Of a stretch of DNA of 64,000 nt, positions 16,811 through 25,407 are shown piece after piece. Source of the DNA: Azospirillum sp. TSH100 (GTDB taxonomy: Bacteria > Pseudomonadota > Alphaproteobacteria > Azospirillales > Azospirillaceae); NCBI RefSeq assembly GCF_004923295.1, contig NZ_CP039636.1, positions 803,001-867,000 of the forward strand, read 5' to 3'. A program made the translations under genes and the position numbers. Positions within the stretch are counted from its first letter, which is position 1. Each line of letters starts with the position of its first letter. The notes beneath the pieces are model-generated. The model saw nothing but the letters and a program-made list of their open reading frames with translations. It was not told the DNA's origin and searched no databases.

Positions 16811-18661
16811 ATGCGATTGTCGCTCTTGACGCCCGAATACCCACCCGGCGAAAAGCTCGGCGGTATCGCCACGCACACCCACACGATGGCCCGCGCGCTG
16901 GCACGGCTCGGCCATACCGTTCAGGTGGTTACCCCCTGGAAGGCCGGCGCCCTGCCCGCCGGCACCACCATCGAGGACGGCGTGACGGTGCAGCGCGTCG
17001 ATCCCGGACCGCACGTGCATGCGGTGTTGGACCGCTTCCGGACCAACCGCCGGCTGGCCGATGCCGTTCGCGCCTTCCGTCCCGACGTTGTGCATGCGGC
17101 GGAGTTCGATGCCGACGCCTGGTGGTTGACCCGTTTCACCACCATCCCGGTGGTCACGCGGCTGGCGACACCAACAGGGCTGGTCATGGACACCAACACC
17201 CAGCCCTGGGTGCCGCATACCCATCTGCTGAACGCGCTGGAGCGGGACCAGACCCGTCGCAGCGCCGCGATCTACGCCTCCACCCGCGCCATCGCCCGCC
17301 GGGTGGCAGACTACTGGCGCATCCCGCCGGAACTGGTCCAAATCATCCCCAACAGCATCGATGTTGCCTCGGTGGCGGCAGCCCGCGGCGCCGAACCGCC
17401 GATCGGGCTGCCGAAGCGCTTCATCGCCTTCTTCGGCCGGCTGGAGGGGCGCAAGGGCATCGCCATGTTGGGCCGCGCCATCCCCGGCGTCCTGGCCGCC
17501 AACCCCGATCTGCATCTGATGATGATCGGTGGCGAGGACCCGGCGAGCGCCGCCATCATCGACCAGTTTCGCCGTAACGTGGCTCCGGTCGCCGACCGCG
17601 TCCATTTCACCGGCGCCCTGCCGCGCAACGACGCGCTGGCCGTGGTGGCGCGAGCGGAACTGGCGGTCGTCCCCTCCCTGTGGGAGAGCTTCGGCTTCGT
17701 GGTGGTGGAGGCTATGGCGCTCGGCGTGCCGGTGGTCGCCAGCGATTGCGGCGGCTTCCCGGAGATCATCGAGCATGGCCGCACCGGATGGCTGGTTCCA
17801 CCGGGACAGGCCGAACCGCTGCGCGACATGCTGATCGCCCGGCTGGCCGCCCCCGAGGGACTGAAGGCCGTCGCCGCCGCCGGTCTGGAACATGTGAAGA
17901 GCTTCGATGTCGACACTGTCGCCGCCCAGGTCGCCGCCCTGCTGGAGACCGCCAGGACGGAACGCACGCAGGCCGCCGGCTCCGGCATCTACAACAACGG
18001 CTACCGCCGCCATTTCCGTCCCGATCACCCGACCACTCCCTTTTACCGCATCTATGACGAGAAGCGGCGCGCGGTGGCGGCGGAGCTGGAACGGCTGTCG
18101 CGGATGCGCATCCTCGATGTCGGCGGCGGCTACGGCCGCATCACCGGCCCCTTCGCCGGCCGCCATGACGTGACGCTGGTCGACATCTCGCACGAGATGC
18201 TGGCCGAGGCGAAGGAACGCTTCCCCGCCCTGACCGTCCAGCAGGCCGACGCCCGCAAGCTGCCCTTCGCCGACGACAGCTTCGACCTCGTTATCGCCAT
18301 GGACTTGCTCTGCCACCTGCCGGACCTGGAGGCCGGCGTGCGCGAGCTGCAACGGGTGGTCAAGCCCGGCGGACGGATCGTCTGCGACACCACCAACGCG
18401 AATCCGCTGTGGGTGATCGCCTATCCCCGCTATTACCGCTGGCGGCCCGACCGGCTGCTGGCGACCATGCGCTGCCACGGCGTGCTGCCGGAGTGGAAGG
18501 CGCTTGTCCGCCACCATTGGGCGCCGGAAATGCGCAAGGCCATCGCCGCGACCGGCCTGACGTTGCAGAAGACCGATCATTTCGGCCCGCCCGGGGTGGC
18601 GAAATGGCACCTGTGGTGGTGCCGACGCGGTGGCAACGGTACGGAGGGGCAAGCATCGTGA
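16811..18661 (+). CDS. GT4 glycosyltransferase fused to SAM-dependent methyltransferase
   Basis: 616 residues. Residues 1-385 are a GT-B retaining glycosyltransferase (GT4): N-terminal GGIATHTHTMARALA (18-32), and the E-x7-E motif of the nucleotide-sugar site ESFGFVVVE (292-300). Residues about 405-605 form a class I methyltransferase with motif I ILDVGGGYG (434-442), DVTLVDIS (453-460) and the post-I motif DSFDLVIAMDLL (489-500). The enzyme probably adds a sugar to the lipid-linked repeat unit and then O-methylates it. The ATG at 16811 has an AGGAAAC context; an in-frame GTG at 16778 overlaps the flippase stop and is an alternative start. The fusion joins two activities normally encoded separately. 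Confidence 0.88.
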   Translation: MRLSLLTPEYPPGEKLGGIATHTHTMARALARLGHTVQVVTPWKAGALPAGTTIEDGVTVQRVDPGPHVHAVLDRFRTNRRLADAVRAFRPDVVHAAEFDADAWWLTRFTTIPVVTRLATPTGLVMDTNTQPWVPHTHLLNALERDQTRRSAAIYASTRAIARRVADYWRIPPELVQIIPNSIDVASVAAARGAEPPIGLPKRFIAFFGRLEGRKGIAMLGRAIPGVLAANPDLHLMMIGGEDPASAAIIDQFRRNVAPVADRVHFTGALPRNDALAVVARAELAVVPSLWESFGFVVVEAMALGVPVVASDCGGFPEIIEHGRTGWLVPPGQAEPLRDMLIARLAAPEGLKAVAAAGLEHVKSFDVDTVAAQVAALLETARTERTQAAGSGIYNNGYRRHFRPDHPTTPFYRIYDEKRRAVAAELERLSRMRILDVGGGYGRITGPFAGRHDVTLVDISHEMLAEAKERFPALTVQQADARKLPFADDSFDLVIAMDLLCHLPDLEAGVRELQRVVKPGGRIVCDTTNANPLWVIAYPRYYRWRPDRLLATMRCHGVLPEWKALVRHHWAPEMRKAIAATGLTLQKTDHFGPPGVAKWHLWWCRRGGNGTEGQAS

Positions 18662-20775
18662 CCCAACCGCCCTCCAAGCCGCCTCTTCTCCTCTTCCTTG
18701 CCCATGGCGGCGACCCGCACCGTGTCGCCATGGCACCGGTTTTGGCCGCCGCGGCGGAACGCGCTGGCTGGGTCTTCGACCTGTATTATGACGGGCGCCG
18801 CAGCGGCCGCCATTTCGGCGGCTGGGAGGACGGCAATCGCACCGAGGCGACCGGCACCGGCAGCCTGATGGCCGGCGGCCGGCATCTGGACCATGCGCTG
18901 TGGCTGACCACCTGCCACCGGGTCGTGGCGCTGGGCGACCCGGCCTCCCCGCTTTGGCCGGTGGTTGAAGCGGGGGGCGACTGCGCCCTGCGCAGCCGCG
19001 ATCCCGCCGCCCTCTATGAGGCCGCCTTCAATCTGTTGGGCCAGCCGATCCCGGAGGAGGTCGCGGTGCTGGACATGGCGCCGCAGACCCCGCTCGGCAT
19101 CGTCGCCGCACCCTTCCTCTACCCGCAACTGATGGCGGAGCCCTGCCTCGGCATCGACATCAGCGCCGATGCCGGGCTGCGGGAGCGGCTGGAAGACCTA
19201 GGCGCCCGGCGTTTCACCGGTCATTGCGTCGACCCGGTGCGCGCCCGCGACTTTCCCGGCGGCCTCGACGCCGCCGAAGGCAAGGTGGCGGGGGAAAGCT
19301 ATGCCAGCTTCAGCGCCGCGCTGGCACGCCGGCACGCCGGCTGGGGCCGTGGCACCCTGCTGGGCGATCCCGACCTGATCGCGGCGCAGTTGCCGCTGGC
19401 GGCGACCAAGCGTTTGCTGCCGCTCTACGGCCGGCCGCAGACTGACGTGATCGAGCGTGCCGCCGACCTGATCCAGGCCGGTGCCGATCCGGTCTATGGC
19501 CGGCAGTTCGACGACCATGACTTTTTCGCACTGGGCCGGCTGGGCCGCGGTTTGCAGATCGTCGATCCCGACCCGCCCTTCGCCAGCGCCGCTGCGGTAC
19601 CGTTGCATCTCCCGGATCCGCCGCGTTCCTTCACCGATTATGAGCCGGACGACGCCACTTTGCTCCGCTGGGCGTCGGAAGGACGGGTGCTGACCACGCT
19701 GGTGCTGTGGTCGGGCATGATCCGCGAGCTGCACTGCATTCCCCGCATCCTCGATCTGGTGGCGGCGACCGGGCTGCGTTGCGGTCTGGTGGTCACCGTC
19801 GACAGCCTGACCCAGTCCAGCCCCGCCGACCTCGCCCTGCTGTCGATCCCGGAGGACCGCGGCGGCGTGCTGGGCCGGGTGGAGCTTCTGCTGGGAAGCA
19901 CCGGGCGCGGCGTCTGCGCCGAGGGGGAGATGCCGGATGGCGAACTCGCCCGCCTGCTGGCCGACGCCCGGGCGGAGGTCGCCACCCTGTTGCCGCCGGG
20001 ACTGATGCCCCGCGGCTGGTGGCCGCTGGTCGACTCCCCTCTGGTGCCCGGCCACACCCCGCGCCTGCATTGGGAGGAGGGACGCCCGGTCCTGCGCATC
20101 GCCCCCCGGCCGCGCCCGTCCGAGACCCCTGCGGCCAGCGTCGAGACAGCATCGCAGGCGGGCGGGCCGGCGATTGACGCCCGGCGCATGATCGGCAATG
20201 CGCTGCGCCGCTACCGGCTTGATCGCTTCTACGAGGCGTGGCGGCCCTATGACAGCTCCCGGCCCGGCCCTTTGCGGCCGGAGATCGCCGCCGCCGTCCG
20301 TTCCGCCGGGTTCGACTATATGTGGACCAAGGCCGGCTTCGGCGATGCCGAGCCGGCGGTGACCGACGGTGGCTTTGTAGCCCTGCCTTTCACGGCCGGG
20401 GATTGGGATGGCTGGTCGCCCTTCTACACCATCCGCAACACCGCCCAGGTCCGGACGGCCGAACGCCGCCTGACGCGCAGCGGCCAGCCGGGATGGCTGG
20501 CGTCCAACATCGATTCCATCCTGTGGATGCTGCCGGGCGAGGTTCTGGAAAAGGGACGCGCTCTGTTCCAGGTCGCCCAGCTTGTCGCCAATGGCGGCGG
20601 GACCGGGACACTGATCAACGTCACTCCCAACACCGTCGCCCGCTACGCCCGCATCCTGGCGGAGGTGAAGGCCGGACAGGGCGTTTCAGCGTCTCAAGGG
20701 GCGCTCCCCCACCTGCCACCCGAAGCTCCCGCCGGCACCCGCCAGCCTCGCCGCGATCCGGCAGAGGTCGCCTGA
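18658..20775 (+). CDS. Unknown 705-aa protein of the exopolysaccharide locus
   Basis: 705 residues, no signal peptide and no recognised domain. The GTG start at 18658 overlaps the preceding stop and has a strong GGAGGGG ribosome-binding site. The N-terminal third resembles the start of a GT-B-like Rossmann domain (LLLFLAHGGDPHRVAMAPVL), the middle contains a segment FDDHDFFALGRLGRG, and the C-terminal 130 residues form a compact block (YMWTKAGFG, GWSPFYTIRNTAQVRTAERR, GTLINVTPNTVARYARIL). A proline-rich linker lies near residue 485-500. Position between glycosyltransferase and kinase genes implies a role in repeat-unit synthesis or modification; a divergent glycosyltransferase or deacetylase-like enzyme are possibilities that I cannot confirm. 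Confidence 0.7.
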   Translation: MTQPPSKPPLLLFLAHGGDPHRVAMAPVLAAAAERAGWVFDLYYDGRRSGRHFGGWEDGNRTEATGTGSLMAGGRHLDHALWLTTCHRVVALGDPASPLWPVVEAGGDCALRSRDPAALYEAAFNLLGQPIPEEVAVLDMAPQTPLGIVAAPFLYPQLMAEPCLGIDISADAGLRERLEDLGARRFTGHCVDPVRARDFPGGLDAAEGKVAGESYASFSAALARRHAGWGRGTLLGDPDLIAAQLPLAATKRLLPLYGRPQTDVIERAADLIQAGADPVYGRQFDDHDFFALGRLGRGLQIVDPDPPFASAAAVPLHLPDPPRSFTDYEPDDATLLRWASEGRVLTTLVLWSGMIRELHCIPRILDLVAATGLRCGLVVTVDSLTQSSPADLALLSIPEDRGGVLGRVELLLGSTGRGVCAEGEMPDGELARLLADARAEVATLLPPGLMPRGWWPLVDSPLVPGHTPRLHWEEGRPVLRIAPRPRPSETPAASVETASQAGGPAIDARRMIGNALRRYRLDRFYEAWRPYDSSRPGPLRPEIAAAVRSAGFDYMWTKAGFGDAEPAVTDGGFVALPFTAGDWDGWSPFYTIRNTAQVRTAERRLTRSGQPGWLASNIDSILWMLPGEVLEKGRALFQVAQLVANGGGTGTLINVTPNTVARYARILAEVKAGQGVSASQGALPHLPPEAPAGTRQPRRDPAEVA

Positions 20776-20836
20776 TCCACCGCAGCCGTCTTGCACCACC
20801 GCGCACAGGTCGCCCGAGAGGAAGGAGTTCAAGCCC

Positions 20837-23161
20837 ATGGACGCACCGGAACACCGATTGCCGTCAGGCACGGCCGGGTTCGCCGCCGGCTTCGTCGCAC
20901 CGCCGGTCGGAACGGGCGCCGACAAGATTGATGTCGGTCGGCTGGCCCAGATGCTGTGGCGGCAGAAATGGCTGATCCTCGGGCTGACCGCGGTGCTGTG
21001 GCTGCCGGCGTTGCTGCTGGTCAACGTCATGACCCCGCTGTACAATTCTTCCGCCGTCGTGGTGATTGACCCACATCCGAACCGCGTCATCAACATCCCC
21101 TCCGTCTCCGAGCCGATGGGGATCTATCTCGACACCGTCAATACGGAGGTCGAAATCCTCCGCTCCCGCGATCTCGCCCGCCGCGTGGTGGAGACGCTGA
21201 ACCTGGGGCAGGAACCGGAATATGCCGCGACCGCCGACAAGCCGGGCCTGTTCGCCCCGCTGATGGAGGACGGCCGCGCCCTGCTGACCGACGTGGCGGC
21301 GATGCTGCCTGAGCAGTTGGCCACCCTCGTGACTCCGCCGCCGCGTCCGGCCCCGTCGACCGGCAACGCACAGGAGCGGGAGAGCGCCCGCCTTACCGAC
21401 GCCTTTCAGAAGAACCTGCGCATCAGCCCCGGCGTGCAGTCGCGCGCCATCCGCATCACGGTGGAAGCCAAGGATCCGCAGCTGGCCGCCCGTGCCGCCA
21501 ACGCCGTCGCCGACGCCTACATCGCCATCCAGGTGGAGGCGAAGCGCAACGCCACCCAGAATGCCAGCGAATGGCTGCAAAGCCGGCTGGACGAGCTGCG
21601 CCAGGACATGACCACCACCGGACGCGCGGCAGTCGAGGCGATGCGCTCGGAAACCGGCATGGTGAAGGGGCGTGACGCTCCGCTGGTCAACGAGGAAATG
21701 TCGGCCCTGAACGCCCAGCTGGCGGAGGCGCGCAGCGCCCAGGCCAACGCCCAGGCCCGGCTGCGGCAATTGCAGTCGGTGCGGCCCGGCAATCCGGAAT
21801 CGTTGACCGGCGCCGACATCGGCGGCGACCCGCTGATCACGACCCTGCGCCAGCGTCAGGCGGCGCTGAACGCCCAGCTTGCCGAACTTCGGGCCCAGTA
21901 TGGCGACCGCCACCCGGCGCTGAACCGGCCGACCGCCGAACTGCGCGAGCTGAGCGCCACCCTCGCCACCGAGATCGACCGCGTGGTCCGCAGCCTGCGC
22001 GGCGAGGTGGAACAGCAGGTCGCCAAGATCCAGGACCTGTCCCGCCGGCTAGAGGCTCTGCGCGCCGAATCCTTCGACACGCTCCAGGCCGACGTACGGC
22101 TGCGCGACCTACAGCGGCAGGCCGATGCGTCCGACGACAACTATCGCCGTGCCGTCACCCGCCTGAAGGAAACCCAGGTGCTGCAAGCGCTGGAGATGAC
22201 ACCGGACGTGCGCATCGTCTCGGCCGCCGCCGTGCCTGGCGGGCCGGTCGGGCCGGGCAAGACGGTGCTGGCGGGACTGGCCGCCATTGTCTGCGGCGCC
22301 ATCGCCACCGGCATCGCCCTGGTGCGCACCATGCAGCAGCGCGGGGTCTACAGCTCTCATCAGGTGGAGGCCGTGCTGGGCCTGCCCGCCGTCGGCATAG
22401 TGCCGCTGCTGGGCCGGACCAAACGATCCGCCAGTGCCGAAGCCGGTCGCGATCCCTATGCCGACACCGGCGGCGGCGACTTCGCCGAGGCCGTCTGGCG
22501 GCTCTGCGCCCGGCTGCATCTGGTCCGCACCGGGGCCGAGCCGGCCAGCATCAAGGGCGGCGAGGTGGTGATGCTGACCTCCTCGGTGGCGGGGGAAGGC
22601 AAGACCACGCTGGCGGTCGCCCTGTCCGCCTTCCTGGCCGACATTGGCCGGCGCGTCGTCATCGTCGATTGCGACACCCGCCGCCCCGCCGTTCACCGGC
22701 TTCTCGGCGGCGTCCGCCCGCCCAAGGGGTTGACCGACCTGCTGGAAGGCGACGCGACGCTGGATCAGGTGGTGCATATCGACGACCGCCGTCGGGTCGC
22801 GGTGATCGCTGCCGGCCGGCCGGTCGACCGGCCGCAGATCCTGCTGGGCTCGAAGGCCATGCTGTCGCTGCTGGTCGAGCTTGCCGAACGCTATGACGTC
22901 GTGGTGCTCGACACGCCGCCGGTGCTGTCGGTGTCGGATGCGCTGATCCTGGCGCCGCTGGCCGACCGGGTCCTCTACGTCGTGCGCTGGGCGCGCACCG
23001 CCTCCAGCCTCGCCGGCGCCGGCATCAAGCAGGTGCGGCAGGTCGGCGGGCGGATCGGCGGGGCGGTGCTGTCGATGGTGAATGCCCGCGAGCACGCGAA
23101 CCTCGAATATGGCGCCCGTCCGCCCAGCGGCCGCTCCTACCGCCTGCGCCGCATCGCGTAA
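20837..23161 (+). CDS. Polysaccharide co-polymerase / tyrosine autokinase (Wzz-CpsD-BY-kinase fusion)
   Basis: 774 residues. Order: cytoplasmic N terminus, transmembrane helix near 42-62 (LGLTAVLWLPALLLVNVM), a long periplasmic Wzz/GNVR region with extensive coiled coil (about 200-440), a second transmembrane helix near 474-495 (VLAGLAAIVCGAIATGIALV), then a cytoplasmic kinase. Walker A is SVAGEGKTTLAVALS (about 583-597), Walker A' VVIVDCDTRRP (about 608-618), and Walker B VVVLDTPPVL (about 688-697). Family knowledge: it controls chain length and export of exopolysaccharide and autophosphorylates on a C-terminal tyrosine cluster. Only two tyrosines (EYG and SYR) are seen in the last 25 residues. 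A GAGGAAGGAG ribosome-binding site precedes ATG 20837. Confidence 0.93.
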   Translation: MDAPEHRLPSGTAGFAAGFVAPPVGTGADKIDVGRLAQMLWRQKWLILGLTAVLWLPALLLVNVMTPLYNSSAVVVIDPHPNRVINIPSVSEPMGIYLDTVNTEVEILRSRDLARRVVETLNLGQEPEYAATADKPGLFAPLMEDGRALLTDVAAMLPEQLATLVTPPPRPAPSTGNAQERESARLTDAFQKNLRISPGVQSRAIRITVEAKDPQLAARAANAVADAYIAIQVEAKRNATQNASEWLQSRLDELRQDMTTTGRAAVEAMRSETGMVKGRDAPLVNEEMSALNAQLAEARSAQANAQARLRQLQSVRPGNPESLTGADIGGDPLITTLRQRQAALNAQLAELRAQYGDRHPALNRPTAELRELSATLATEIDRVVRSLRGEVEQQVAKIQDLSRRLEALRAESFDTLQADVRLRDLQRQADASDDNYRRAVTRLKETQVLQALEMTPDVRIVSAAAVPGGPVGPGKTVLAGLAAIVCGAIATGIALVRTMQQRGVYSSHQVEAVLGLPAVGIVPLLGRTKRSASAEAGRDPYADTGGGDFAEAVWRLCARLHLVRTGAEPASIKGGEVVMLTSSVAGEGKTTLAVALSAFLADIGRRVVIVDCDTRRPAVHRLLGGVRPPKGLTDLLEGDATLDQVVHIDDRRRVAVIAAGRPVDRPQILLGSKAMLSLLVELAERYDVVVLDTPPVLSVSDALILAPLADRVLYVVRWARTASSLAGAGIKQVRQVGGRIGGAVLSMVNAREHANLEYGARPPSGRSYRLRRIA

Positions 23162-23212
23162 GTGTGAATCCTCGGCTCACGTGAGCGCCGGTCCCTTTCG
23201 GGAGAACCCACC

Positions 23213-24385
23213 ATGAAAGTCGCGATCGTCCATTACTGGCTCGTCGGGATGCGCGGGGGCGAGAAGGTCATCGAAGCCCTGTGCGAGCTGTATCCGGAGG
23301 CGGACATCTTCACCCATGTCTATCGGCCGGAGCGCATGTCGCCGATCATCCGCAGCCACCGGGTCACCACGACCTTCATCGACCGGCTGCCGATGGCCCA
23401 CCGGATGTACCAGAAATACCTGCCGCTGATGCCGCTGGCGCTGGAACAGCTGGACCTCAGCGCCTACGACCTCGTCATCAGCAGCGAGTCCGGCCCGGCA
23501 AAGGGCGTGCTGACGCGGCCCGACGCACTGCATGTCTGCTACTGCCACACGCCGATGCGCTATGTGTGGAGCGGTTATCACGATTACCTGCATTCGGCCG
23601 GGCCGATGGTGCGCCCGCTGATGCCCTATGCCATCCACCGGCTGCGCCAATGGGATCTGGCGACGGCGGCGCGGGTCGACCGCTTCATCGCCAATTCGCA
23701 CACGGTGGCCCAGCGCATCTGGCGGGTCTATCGCCGCGACGCCACCGTCATCCACCCGCCGGTGGAAACCCAGCGCTTCGCCACCGTCACCGCCACCGAC
23801 GGCGGCGACCGGAGCGACCATTACCTGTTCGTCAGCCAGCTGGTCCCCTACAAACGGGCCGACATCGCCATCGAGGCCTTCAACCGCATGGGGCGCAAGC
23901 TGGTCGTGGTCGGCGAAGGGGAGGAGTTCAAGCGGCTGAAGCAGATGGCCGGACCGACCGTGGAACTGGTCGGCCACTGCTCCCCGGCCGAACTCGATCG
24001 CCACTATGCCGCCTGCCGGGCGCTGATCTTCACTGCCAACGAGGATTTCGGCATCGTCCCGGTGGAGGCGATGGCCGCCGGCCGGCCGGTGATCGCGCTG
24101 AACCGCGGCGGGGCAACCGAAACGGTGCGCGACGGCCTCTCCGGCCTGTTCTTCGACCAACAGACGCCCGAGGGGCTGATCGAGGCGGTTCAGCGGTTCG
24201 AGGCGCAGGAGCATCGCTTCAACCCCGTCGCCATCCGCGCCCATGCCGCCCGCTTCGACCGCGACGTGTTCAAGATGCGCCTGCGCGAGACCATCGACAG
24301 CTGGGTTAACGGCGAGGAAGCCTTCCTGGCGCCGGAACGGTTCGATTCAGCCAGCAGCCGCGGGCGGGAGCTGGCCACGGCATGA
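23213..24385 (+). CDS. GT4 glycosyltransferase (WbaZ-like)
   Basis: 390 residues, GT-B fold. The N-terminal MKVAIVHYWLVGMRGGEKV and HTPMRYVWSGYHDYL segments are typical of the group annotated as mannosyl- or galactosyltransferase. The nucleotide-sugar motif ENEDFGIVPVEAMAAGRPVIA (near 287-305, quoted in parts NEDFGIVPVE) gives the E-x7-E pair. It acts on the cytoplasmic face of the inner membrane during repeat-unit assembly. It overlaps the next gene (ATG 24382, stop 24385) by 4 bases, so these genes are translationally coupled. Sugar donor and linkage cannot be read from sequence. Confidence 0.88.
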   Translation: MKVAIVHYWLVGMRGGEKVIEALCELYPEADIFTHVYRPERMSPIIRSHRVTTTFIDRLPMAHRMYQKYLPLMPLALEQLDLSAYDLVISSESGPAKGVLTRPDALHVCYCHTPMRYVWSGYHDYLHSAGPMVRPLMPYAIHRLRQWDLATAARVDRFIANSHTVAQRIWRVYRRDATVIHPPVETQRFATVTATDGGDRSDHYLFVSQLVPYKRADIAIEAFNRMGRKLVVVGEGEEFKRLKQMAGPTVELVGHCSPAELDRHYAACRALIFTANEDFGIVPVEAMAAGRPVIALNRGGATETVRDGLSGLFFDQQTPEGLIEAVQRFEAQEHRFNPVAIRAHAARFDRDVFKMRLRETIDSWVNGEEAFLAPERFDSASSRGRELATA

Positions 24386-25407
24386 GCGACAGCATGACTC
24401 CGTCAACCCGGAGCCAGCCGACCGCGGCCCGCCCGGTGTCGCTGGTCCCGGTCGATCCCGACACCATCGAACGGCTGGGCGTCACCGTCATCGTCCCGAC
24501 CTATCGCCGGCCGGACCAGCTCGCCAGCTGCCTGGATGGGCTGGTCCGTCAGACGCTGGCGCCGGTCCAGGTCGTCGTCACCGTGCGCGACACCGACCCC
24601 GGATCAGCAGAGGTCGCCCGGCGCTATGCATCCGCCCTGCCGGTTCAGGTCGTCGGCATCGATGTGCCGGGGCAAGTCGCCGCCATCAACCGCGGAATGG
24701 ACCATGCCCGCGGCGACATCGTCGCCATCACCGACGACGATGCCGTTCCCCATCCCGACTGGGTGGAGCGGATCGAAACCTGGTATCGCACCGATCCCCG
24801 CATCGGCGGCGTGGGCGGCCGCGACCATGTCTATCACGGTGACGTGCCGGAATCCGGCGAGGCGGAGGTGGTCGGCAGGCTGCAATGGTTCGGCCGGGTG
24901 ATCGGCAACCACCATCTTGGCGTCGGCCCGGCCCAGGACGTGGATGTGCTGAAAGGCGCCAACTGGAGCTTCCGCCGCGCGGCCATCGCCGGCCAGCGGC
25001 TGAACACCCGCCTGCGCGGCAGCGGCGCCCAGGTCCGCAACGAGGTGGATTTCTGCCTGCGCCTGTCCCGCCGGGGTTGGCGGCTGGTCTACGACCCTCT
25101 GGTGGCGGTCGATCACTTCCCTGCCGTGCGTTTTGATATCGACCAGCGCGGCACCGATCATTTCCACCCCCTGGCCCAGGAAAACGCGACCTTCAACGAC
25201 ACGCTCGCCCTGATGGCTCATTTCGGCCCGGCCAACCGCGTCGTCTTCGCATTGTGGGCCACGCTGGTGGGAACCTGCGAGTTTCCCGGACTGGCGCAAT
25301 GGGCACGGTTGCGGCTGCGCGGCGACCGCCATGCCGGGGCGAAGCTGCGCGCCACGCTGCGCGGCCGGTTGGCGGGAATGCGCGACTGGCGGGAGACACC
25401 GGCATGA
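24382..25407 (+). CDS. GT2 family glycosyltransferase
   Basis: 341 residues, GT-A fold. The N-terminal nucleotide-sugar motif is VIVPTYRRPDQLASCLDGL (about 36-54), the metal-binding D-x-D region is ITDDDAVPHPDWVERIE (about 116-132), and there is a conserved acceptor segment GANWSFRRAAI. Such enzymes invert configuration and add the second or later sugar to the undecaprenyl-linked repeat. The ATG overlaps the previous stop and the gene's TGA overlaps the next ATG at 25404, so this trio is tightly coupled. No transmembrane helix is obvious, so this is a cytoplasmic enzyme associated with the inner membrane. Confidence 0.88.
   Translation: MSDSMTPSTRSQPTAARPVSLVPVDPDTIERLGVTVIVPTYRRPDQLASCLDGLVRQTLAPVQVVVTVRDTDPGSAEVARRYASALPVQVVGIDVPGQVAAINRGMDHARGDIVAITDDDAVPHPDWVERIETWYRTDPRIGGVGGRDHVYHGDVPESGEAEVVGRLQWFGRVIGNHHLGVGPAQDVDVLKGANWSFRRAAIAGQRLNTRLRGSGAQVRNEVDFCLRLSRRGWRLVYDPLVAVDHFPAVRFDIDQRGTDHFHPLAQENATFNDTLALMAHFGPANRVVFALWATLVGTCEFPGLAQWARLRLRGDRHAGAKLRATLRGRLAGMRDWRETPA

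Noticed and set aside
16637..18736. 699-aa minus-strand frame opposite the GT-methyltransferase
   Set aside because: Shadow; Gly/Asp/His-rich low-complexity sequence.
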